Origin: Lachnospiraceae bacterium
Lineage (GTDB): Bacteria; Bacillota; Clostridia; Lachnospirales; Lachnospiraceae
Assembly (NCBI GenBank): GCA_024692905.1
Contig: JAILLY010000046.1
Span: forward strand, 1 to 52,800
Direction of reading: 5' to 3'
DNA length: 52,800 nucleotides
The first letter of the stretch is position 1, and each line of letters begins with the position of its first letter. Below are positions 41,064-48,500 of the stretch, one piece after another. The translations under genes and the position numbers were made by a program. Below the pieces are notes generated by a model that saw only the letters and a list, made by a program, of their open reading frames with translations, was not told the DNA's origin and searched no databases.

Positions 41064-41591
41064 ATGGATGAATTCGAAAAGGTTGAAAAATTAAGGCAGA
41101 GAGCAAACGTAACTTATGAAGAGGCCAAGAAGGCAATTGAGGAGGCTAACGGCGATCTCCTGGATGCTATGATCCTTCTTGAGGCACAGGGCAAGACAGT
41201 CAGCGGTGAGCAGAGCACAAGATCGACCGCATATGATGAGCAGAGGGATTACGTGAGTGTGGCGGATACGGTTGACAGGAGCCGCAGGATCAATGACAGG
41301 CCCCTGGGTGAGAAAATAAAGCACCTCCTTCATCTTATCTGGATCAAGTGCAGGGATAACAAGTTCGTGGTTGAGCACGAAGGCGACAGGATAATCCAGG
41401 TTCCGTTATGGGTACTGGTACTCACTCTGATATTTGCCTTCTGGGCGGTAGGCGTCGTACTTATTGTCGGCCTGTTCTTAAACTGCAGGTACTCGATCGA
41501 AGGGATTGACGATGCAACGGCAATAAACGGTGTTTTGGACAAGGCAGGAAATGCGGTCGAAAAGGTTAAGGATGAGTTCGACAAGTTATGA
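41064..41591 (+). CDS. UBA/TS-N and DUF4342 membrane protein
   Basis: A 175-residue protein. Residues 1-42 form a three-helix UBA/TS-N-like domain (VEKLRQRANVTYEEAKKAIEEANGDLLDAMILL), residues 83-112 begin a DUF4342 segment, and 114-139 are one membrane helix (VPLWVLVLTLIFAFWAVGVV). The C-terminus is helical and charged. The UBA-like module resembles the N-terminus of EF-Ts, but the role of DUF4342 proteins is not known. AGAGGAG precedes the ATG. The gene is followed 58 bases later by a response regulator and kinase, so it may be a membrane partner or target of that system. The A/T-rich 158 bases upstream hold no promoter that can be named with confidence. Confidence 0.75.
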   Translation: MDEFEKVEKLRQRANVTYEEAKKAIEEANGDLLDAMILLEAQGKTVSGEQSTRSTAYDEQRDYVSVADTVDRSRRINDRPLGEKIKHLLHLIWIKCRDNKFVVEHEGDRIIQVPLWVLVLTLIFAFWAVGVVLIVGLFLNCRYSIEGIDDATAINGVLDKAGNAVEKVKDEFDKL

Positions 41592-41649
41592 TAAGGGCAG
41601 CAGGGACAATTGATCCCGCAGCGCCCGGATATTAAAAAGGGAGCAGCAG

Positions 41650-42396
41650 ATGAGTACACGTATTCTGGTAGTGGAAGATGAAGAAAAGCTTGCAAGGTTC
41701 ATTGAACTTGAGCTTGTGCATGAGGGATATGACGTGAGCAAGGCATTTGACGGCAGGAGCGCGCTGGAAATGGCTCTTAAGGATAAGTACGACCTTATAC
41801 TGCTCGACATCATGCTTCCGGAACTTAACGGACTCGAAGTATTAAGAAGGTACAGACAGGATGACGGGAATGATACGCCCGTCATCCTTGTAACTGCAAG
41901 GGATGCGGTGATGGATAAGGTATCGGGCCTTGATGCGGGTGCGGTCGATTATATTACCAAGCCGTTCGCGATCGAGGAGCTTCTGGCAAGGATCAGGGTC
42001 GCATTAAAGATGCATACGAGGATCATGGATCTTGAATCGTCCGGAAGCGGGCGCGTTGCGGCAGATGCGCCGGCAGCGGGTGTCGTAGCGGAAGAAGGGG
42101 TGTTTGTCTGGAATAAACTTGTGCTTGATGATAAGAAGCATACGGTAAGATATGACGGACATGAGGTGAACCTTACCAACAGGGAATTCCTGATGCTTAA
42201 GACCCTCCTTGAGAATATGGATATAGTCATGTCCAGGGATACGCTGCTTGAAAAGGTATGCGGATACGATTATATAGGCGAAACCAATGTGGTGGATGTT
42301 TATATCCGCTTCTTAAGATCGAAGATAGATGAAGTTTTCGGTATCAAGATGATACAGACAGTCAGAGGTGTTGGATATGTCATCAAATCCGAATAA
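41650..42396 (+). CDS. OmpR-family response regulator
   Basis: A 248-residue two-domain regulator. The receiver has acidic D10/E11, phosphoacceptor D53 (LLDIMLP), Thr/Ala in VTARDA and Lys in YITKPF. A flexible Gly/Ala-rich linker at about 128-150 is longer than usual. The C-terminal winged helix (about 152-248) has LTNREFLMLKTLLEN, SRDTLLEKVCGYD, VDVYIRFLRSKID and QTVRGVGYVI, typical of OmpR/PhoB. It overlaps the kinase gene by 20 bases and is expected to be its partner. Confidence 0.95.
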   Translation: MSTRILVVEDEEKLARFIELELVHEGYDVSKAFDGRSALEMALKDKYDLILLDIMLPELNGLEVLRRYRQDDGNDTPVILVTARDAVMDKVSGLDAGAVDYITKPFAIEELLARIRVALKMHTRIMDLESSGSGRVAADAPAAGVVAEEGVFVWNKLVLDDKKHTVRYDGHEVNLTNREFLMLKTLLENMDIVMSRDTLLEKVCGYDYIGETNVVDVYIRFLRSKIDEVFGIKMIQTVRGVGYVIKSE

Positions 42397-43627
42397 TTAC
42401 GAGACCCGGCGGATGACGTCGATAACCCGAAGGATACACAGCCTGTGGGTCAGGGAAAAACTTAAGAGGATATTCTTTGAAGATATGATCATTGCCGTCA
42501 TAATGCAGGTGATCTTCGTTATTTCGAATGCGTATCACAGCTATGGTGAGAAGTTCATATCCCATTACGGTGACCGTCTGAATGAGTACACTGTCTCAAG
42601 AGACAGGGATGAACTGTATGCGGTGCTTGCCGAGCTGTTTAACACCGGTTCGATGAGGCTGTATTACCGCTATATGGCGATAGCGATGGCAGCGATCGTA
42701 ATTGTCCAGCTTATCGGACTGTTGATAGAGTATCCTTTTGATAATAAAAAGATACGCAAGATACTGCGCCCCATAAACGAGATCGCACTTAAGGCGGATG
42801 AACTTTCGCGGATGACTTTTGATGACAATAAGTACAGGATCATCGAGGATGCGATATCGAACCTTGAGCCGGGCGAAGATGAGAAGCTTTCCTTCAATAA
42901 TTCCGATCTGCAGGGAATTGAGGCGGCAATGAACAACCTGCTGTCGAGGATGAGGGCAAGTTACCGGCAGCAGGCGCGGTTCGTAAATGACGCATCTCAT
43001 GAACTCAGGACACCCATAGCGGTAATTGAAGGCTACGCCAGCATGCTTGAGCGCTGGGGCAAGGATGACGAGAAGGTTCTCGAGGAGTCGATCACTGCGA
43101 TCTCCCATGAGGCCGAGCACATGAAGCATCTTGTGGAGCAGCTTTTGTTCCTTGCGCGCGGTGACAGCGGCAAGACACTGATCGACCTTAAGGATGTTTC
43201 GTTAAATGATATGATGCGTGAGATATATGAAGAATCACTCATGATAGATGAAGACCACCCCTACAGGTTTAAGGCCTCCGACGAGGATTTAAGGCTTCAG
43301 GCGGATGAAGGTCTCCTTAAGCAGGCAGTCAGGATACTCGTTGATAATGCCGCGAAGTATACCAATAAAGGCGACGAGATATCACTTTCGACAGGGCGTA
43401 CCGATGAAGGAAGGCCGTATCTTCGTGTACAGGATACGGGGATAGGTATGGCCGATGCCGATATCGAGCATATGTTTGAACGTTTCTACAGGGCCGATGA
43501 GGCAAGAAATACCGAGGGCACGGGACTGGGACTGTCCATTGCCAAGTGGATAGTGGATAAGCATAAGGGACATTTCGAGATCACTTCGGTCACGGAACTC
43601 GGAACAAGGATAAGTATAGTGCTGTAG
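42377..43627 (+). CDS. Membrane sensor histidine kinase
   Basis: A 416-residue kinase: transmembrane helices at about 37-53 and 99-118 around a short 45-residue extracytoplasmic loop, HAMP-like linker, HisKA with H208 (NDASHELRTPIAVIEGY), and HATPase_c with LVDNAAKY, QDTGIGM, FERFYRAD and GTGLGLSIAKWI. The small sensor loop suggests sensing of the membrane or a partner protein rather than a large ligand. The ATG at 42377 has AGAGGTG upstream inside the response regulator gene. It ends 10 bases before a convergent gene. Confidence 0.94.
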   Translation: MSSNPNNYETRRMTSITRRIHSLWVREKLKRIFFEDMIIAVIMQVIFVISNAYHSYGEKFISHYGDRLNEYTVSRDRDELYAVLAELFNTGSMRLYYRYMAIAMAAIVIVQLIGLLIEYPFDNKKIRKILRPINEIALKADELSRMTFDDNKYRIIEDAISNLEPGEDEKLSFNNSDLQGIEAAMNNLLSRMRASYRQQARFVNDASHELRTPIAVIEGYASMLERWGKDDEKVLEESITAISHEAEHMKHLVEQLLFLARGDSGKTLIDLKDVSLNDMMREIYEESLMIDEDHPYRFKASDEDLRLQADEGLLKQAVRILVDNAAKYTNKGDEISLSTGRTDEGRPYLRVQDTGIGMADADIEHMFERFYRADEARNTEGTGLGLSIAKWIVDKHKGHFEITSVTELGTRISIVL

Positions 43628-43637
43628 ATCGGGGACA

Positions 43638-45179
43638 TCAGCGCCCCTGTGCTATGGTTAGCAGGGTACCGAAGACTTCGGGATTGTTTATGACTATGAC
43701 AGACAGGGCTGATTTGGCCCGGTTAAGGCCGTGAAAGAGGCGCCGCACGCTGAGTGCAGCGTCTTTTTGTACGCTTATTTCATGGGTACTTGCGGATTGC
43801 GGCGTTTCGGAGGCTGCCGGGGTTTCGGGACCGGGCACCGGGATCTCCGGGTGTTTTGACCGCAGGAAACCATCCTCATCATAATAAAACGATCCGTCAA
43901 TCAGCATGACTACCTTGTCGAATTCACGACAGGTCGCCATGGCATTATCCGCGATATAAGTATAACCGTTCCGTATGCGGTCGTTTAAGAGTATCCCGGC
44001 CTCAGCCGGATCGTTGGCATAATATATGCTTACCGAAGGATAAGCCTTCATACGGTGGGCTGCGCCTGAACCGGGAGCCGGATTGTAACGCATCGCGCAG
44101 CTTATGAATGATGACAGTTCGATGTTCATCCTGATACGGTTGGTCAGACGGTATCTGATAAGATCCGGAAGAGAATCGATAAGTTCACCTGCATCATCGG
44201 GGCGTTCATGGGGAGATATGATCGCTTCATAGTCATAGGAGATTATGACAGGTATCCCCTTTCCGGCATTCAGGGCAGTGAGTTCATCGAGCAGCTGCCG
44301 GCTCATCCTGTGGCCTTCATCCACGAAGATACAGCCGTATGCATCAAGGCCGGGAAGTGTCGTAAGACCGGCACACGGGAAAAAGTCAATGCGCTTTAAG
44401 CGGTTGTCGAGCATCTTCATCTCATCGGGGAACGACCCGAAATGAAGTACACATACACGCCGGCTGCCTGAACTTAATTCCATGGCGATGTCATATAGCA
44501 GCAGAGTCTTGCCGGTTCCCGGAAGCCCCATAAATCCCTGCATTGGAATGATCCCGTTATGCGGGTTCTTTATATTTCCGAGTATCTGTTTTTTGATATC
44601 GCGCTGCTGCGAAGTCAGGAAATAACTGCCCCTTAAGAAACGCTCCGGGTCTGTCAGCGGTGATATCAGGTATTTTTCCTCGCTGAAAAACTGCTCGATA
44701 TTATCTTTTTCACAGTCATTCTGACCAAGTATGTCACGGCTTAACGAATCCCAGTCCGATTCAATGAGATTGCCGCTGTTGCTTAAACGCACAAGCCTGT
44801 CTTCGCTGCTTATGTAGGTGTATGACCGTATCGAGCGTCCGAGTGATGCAAGGTAATTCCTGTTTAGAGCAAGCTGGTATTTTATCCGTTCGTCGCTTAT
44901 GCTGTGACTCTTAAGCTCAATATTTATGACCGTATCGTCATTTATGCGCAGAAGGTCGAATTCCTTTCCAAGCTTGGGAATTGTGAACGAATAAAAGAAA
45001 TCAAGATATGAGATATCTCCGAGTATGCCGTACAGATGTCCGGTAAGGTCGCGCAGTCCCGCGATCTCCCAGTCCTTCACCTTGAGATAATATGAGCGCC
45101 CGGACATCTGGCGCTCGGCCCTGGTAATGTCACCGGCCCTGTCTATTCTTGTAAGTACGTAGATATTGATCGCTTTCAT
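43638..45179 (-). CDS. Nuclease-helicase fusion (PD-(D/E)xK-like plus DUF2075/Schlafen-group-3 helicase)
   Basis: A 513-residue protein. Residues 60-115 look like a PD-(D/E)xK nuclease core: EFDLLRI (D75), INIELKS (E88-x-K90) and a following YQLALNRNYLASL helix with Gln, as in NERD/RecB-type enzymes. Residues about 185-510 are a DUF2075-type superfamily 1 helicase: Walker A GLPGTGKT (218-225), Walker B CIFVDEGHR (D287, E288), VIISYDYEAIIS, ATCREFDKVVML and GLNRAKSALSVIVI (motif VI). A Pro/Ala/Ser-rich stretch near 445-470 separates motifs V and VI. No Shine-Dalgarno is seen, but the promoter is strong. Nuclease-helicase fusions of this kind are frequent in phage defence and plasmid control; the role here is not known. 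Confidence 0.75.
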   Translation of the reverse strand: MKAINIYVLTRIDRAGDITRAERQMSGRSYYLKVKDWEIAGLRDLTGHLYGILGDISYLDFFYSFTIPKLGKEFDLLRINDDTVINIELKSHSISDERIKYQLALNRNYLASLGRSIRSYTYISSEDRLVRLSNSGNLIESDWDSLSRDILGQNDCEKDNIEQFFSEEKYLISPLTDPERFLRGSYFLTSQQRDIKKQILGNIKNPHNGIIPMQGFMGLPGTGKTLLLYDIAMELSSGSRRVCVLHFGSFPDEMKMLDNRLKRIDFFPCAGLTTLPGLDAYGCIFVDEGHRMSRQLLDELTALNAGKGIPVIISYDYEAIISPHERPDDAGELIDSLPDLIRYRLTNRIRMNIELSSFISCAMRYNPAPGSGAAHRMKAYPSVSIYYANDPAEAGILLNDRIRNGYTYIADNAMATCREFDKVVMLIDGSFYYDEDGFLRSKHPEIPVPGPETPAASETPQSASTHEISVQKDAALSVRRLFHGLNRAKSALSVIVINNPEVFGTLLTIAQGR

Positions 45180-45210
45180 ATGTTTATCTGAATCAACCGG
45201 ATGATAAAAA

Positions 45211-45267
45211 AGTATACTTGATTTTCAGGGGGCGGTCAATATAACGGAAAACAAGCGGTCAATATAA
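45211..45267 (-). promoter_or_regulatory. Promoter of the nuclease-helicase gene with direct repeats
   Basis: On the minus strand: -35 TTGACC (45239-45234), a 17-base spacer, -10 TATACT (45216-45211). The 13-base sequence GCGGTCAATATAA occurs twice on the plus strand (45232-45244 and 45255-45267), 23 bases apart; the first copy covers the -35. The spacing, about two helical turns, fits a regulator binding one DNA face. Confidence 0.7.
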
Positions 45268-45280
45268 GGAAAAAAAGTAC

Positions 45281-45309
45281 TTGAATTATCGGCGGCCGTG
45301 ATGTATAAT
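45281..45309 (+). promoter_or_regulatory. Promoter of tRNA-Gln
   Basis: TTGAAT (45281-45286), a 17-base spacer, TATAAT (45304-45309), 32 bases before the mature tRNA. It is divergent from the nuclease-helicase promoter. Confidence 0.75.
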
Positions 45310-45341
45310 CATCTAGCGTTGATTTTGACGCAGTCATATAT

Positions 45342-45413
45342 AGCGCTATCGCCAAATGGTAAGGCAACGGACTCTGACTCCGTCATTTCCAGGTTCGAAT
45401 CCTGGTAGCGCTG
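45342..45413 (+). tRNA. tRNA-Gln (anticodon CUG)
   Basis: The cloverleaf is complete: acceptor AGCGCTA/TAGCGCT, UC at positions 8-9, D arm GCC/GGC, anticodon stem ACGGA/TCCGT with loop CTCTGAC (anticodon CTG at 45374-45376), T arm CCAGG/CCTGG with TTCGAAT, discriminator G at 45413. CCA is not encoded. It reads codon CAG. Confidence 0.96.
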
Positions 45414-45418
45414 TATTG

Positions 45419-45483
45419 CCCCCGACCTTGTGTCGGGGGAGCCTGCCGGCTTTGAGGCATCAAAGAAATCCGGTAGGATTTCT
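45419..45483 (+). other. Two hairpins between tRNA-Gln and its terminator
   Basis: CCCCCGAC/GTCGGGGG (45419-45426 with 45432-45439, 5-base loop) and AGAAATCC/GGATTTCT (45464-45471 with 45476-45483, GGTA loop), both perfect 8-bp stems. Neither is followed by a T run. They may be RNA processing signals or a small RNA made together with the tRNA. Confidence 0.5.
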
Positions 45484-45492
45484 ACGAATTTA

Positions 45493-45521
45493 AAGGAAGC
45501 TGATATTCAGCTTCCTTTTTT
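45493..45521. terminator. Bidirectional terminator, tRNA-Gln and cell-wall-repeat gene
   Basis: AAGGAAGCTGA (45493-45503) and TCAGCTTCCTT (45507-45517), loop TAT, T run to 45521. The minus strand also ends in a T-rich run, so it can serve the convergent gene at 45582-50795. Confidence 0.93.
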
Positions 45522-45545
45522 GTGCATTAAAACAGCCGGAACAGA

Positions 45546-45568
45546 CAGGGGACCACAGAACCGTCCCC
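45546..45568. repeat. REP-like palindromic element
   Basis: GGGGAC (45548-45553) and GTCCCC (45563-45568) flank CACAGAACC. On the minus strand it reads GGGGACGGTTCTGTGGTCCC, which resembles a dispersed palindromic repeat I recall from many Firmicutes genomes. A single copy cannot prove it is dispersed here. Confidence 0.4.
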
Positions 45569-45581
45569 CGGTCCCTTACGG

Positions 45582-48500
45582 TTATTGTGTCATTATGTTC
45601 CGGCAGAAATCAAGTATGACCTTCTTTGATGCGGAGCTGTTTTTAGAGAAGACGAAGCCATGCTGTTCTTTTTTGTATTCATTTAAGATCACGCCGTCGT
45701 TTCCGGCATTCTTTGCATTTTCGGCAAACAGTGCGCAGTCAAAATAGCAGGGATCGAATGTCCCGGAATATATGATGACATTTCTCATCCGGCTGTTGTC
45801 ATAAAGTACAGGGCTGGCAAAAGGATTATCCCTTTCTCCGGCACAGCCTGCATAAGGCTTCACACCGTTTTCATCCGTATATTCCCCATCTCTTATATAT
45901 CTTGCTCCCCAGTATTTAAGCGTTGCTACATCCGTAGAACCCATCTGGCTTTTCGTAAGGGATGAACAGGCCGGATTGCTCATTCTCACATCTATCCACG
46001 GTGATATGAGAAGCAGCTGTGAGGGCAGCTTGTTTGGCTCGTTCTTATTGAGAGCATGATCATAAAGGCTCAGACATATCCCGGCACCCGATGACGCTCC
46101 GGCAAGAACGAGATTTCTCGGGCCGTATTTGGCTATCGCTTTATCGTATACATCCTTTGAATATATCTCCACATCAAGTACATCAACGTTGTCATCACTA
46201 TTCAGGTCATTTCCGGCCACATATTTTTCCTGTTCGTCCGGAACGTTTTTTGATGCACACATCGGGAAGGTTGCAGCCGGATATGTTGTCAATCCCTTGG
46301 CGGCCAGAACACCGGAAGAATTCCCGTTTACGGTGATAAAGTCACCCGATTCCGATCCGAAATTCATGCCGGAGTCCGTGTATCTGCTTATGGAACTTAT
46401 CACGGCTGCCTGTTTTTCATCTATGGGAAGTCCGTAATAGTTTCCGTAGAAATACAGTACCTCCTTGCGCCTTGCACCGGTTTCGTGATTGAACCGGTAA
46501 TAATGGCCGATATCCGTGATCTGTCCTGAAGGGAGCTGCATGACTCCGCATTCATCATAAAGCCTTGTATCGCCACCCGAGCCAAAACCGTCATTGGGAC
46601 CGGTCCCGTCATCAAGGTATGCGGATATAATTCCGTTATCATCGATAAGTACGTCACCGACAGCCATCTCGCCTGTCAGTATGAAGTCACCCGTATTGAT
46701 ATAAGGCCTGTTGGGAGCAAAGTAAAACGACCATTCCTGACTGTCTTTGACCTTCGGGTCGGATTTGATATTCCTCCATCCCGAAGTTACGATAACTCCT
46801 TTCTCATCGGCATAATATGTATTGGAAGCACCTTTGGATCCGGCCGGATCATCATAAAACAGCCGGTCGTTCTCGGAGATCTTTATAAATCCCGTCTGCA
46901 TACATCCGATCGTTGCAGCCGAATCACTGAAATAATAAATATTATCCCCGATCTTTGCAAAACTTACCGCCAATTCACCCGTTAAGGGATCGGCATAGTA
47001 TCTTCCGTCTGCTGTGTCAAACCATCCGGTACGGCAGGCGCCCGACGGCTGCAGGAAGTAATAACTTCCGACGATATTCTGTATACCGTTCTTAAGCATT
47101 GCTCCTTCCTTTGCGATCCCCGCTTCGGACGATTCATCGAAATAATATCTGGCTTTGTTTATCGTGCGGAAACCTGTCACCAGCCTTCCGTTTTCTTCGA
47201 AATAATACCGGTTTCCGTTTATGGTCTTCCATCCCTTTAATGGTTTGTTGTTTTTAAAAGCAAAACGGGCACGTACTGTTTTGTTGCCGTCTGGAAGATT
47301 TTCGGCCGTATACCATAGCACGCCGTCTATAGTTTCGGGCGGTAACAGGCCTATTTCGTTCGTACTGCCGTCGTAATACAGCTCTTTTCCGCTTGCGGTA
47401 TCGAAATAATGCCATTTGGTCAGACCTGCGTCATTAACAAGCTGCCAGCCTGTCATGAGCCGCCCGGTCTTGTCCGTGAGGTATCTGACGGAATTAACGG
47501 GTATATATCCGCCCTTGTGCATATGTCCGTCTGTTTCATCGAAAAGATACATAATGCCGCCGATACGGAAGACACCCTTTCTTAAGATGCCGGTATCCGG
47601 AGCATAATAATACTTTTCGCCGTTTATCGTTTTCCATCCGGTACGCATCACACCGCTGTTGTCAAAGAACCGTTCGCAGGCGGCAACCTGTCCTGTCTGT
47701 CTCTTTCCGGTTAACGGATCCGTATAATATGTTTTATTACCTGCCGTGAAAAGACCTTTTAGCATAAGACCGTCTGAAGGATCGAAATAGAACCAGCCGT
47801 CATCTATGCTGACCCATCCGTTTTTGCGTTTTCCGTTCCTGTCATAATACCTTGTTCCGTCACTGTCATTAACGGATCCGGTGCGGGCACTTCCAATCCA
47901 TCCGGGATGCCCTGCCGATTGAGCTTCTTCAGCCGTATATGTCCTGTAGGTGTCTTTTTTTATAAGGAATTCTCCGGTCTTAAGTATCCCGTGATCGCCG
48001 AAATAGTACTTTCTGTTATCGACAGTCTGCCATCCCTTCTGAAGCTTTCCGTTCTTAATAAATATGATACTGCCGCCTTCGGTAGAGCAGAAGCCGGCCG
48101 GACCTTCAACTTCGACCAGTCCCTGTTCCTTTCCGTGATCGGGTGAATCCGGATCGGTCAGGAAATAATGCATGCCGCCCCCGGCGGACAGGTATCCGTA
48201 CTGCATGATACCTCTGTCATTTGTGAAATACATTGCTCCGCCCGAACCGACATATCCTTTGAGCATATGTCCGTCGTTATCATCAAAGACGTATTTGTTG
48301 TTTCCGATCTTACAAACACCCGTGACCATCCTTGCCGTGACGGGATCAAAATAGTATTTCTCGCCGTCTATGGTCTGAAGGCCCGTAACGGGTGAATCTG
48401 CTTTCTTAAAATAGTAACGGTAAGAGTGACCGTTATCCACCGTATCGAACCAGCCGGGGGTAAAATCATCACTTTCTTCTATCTTATATCCAAGCTTATA

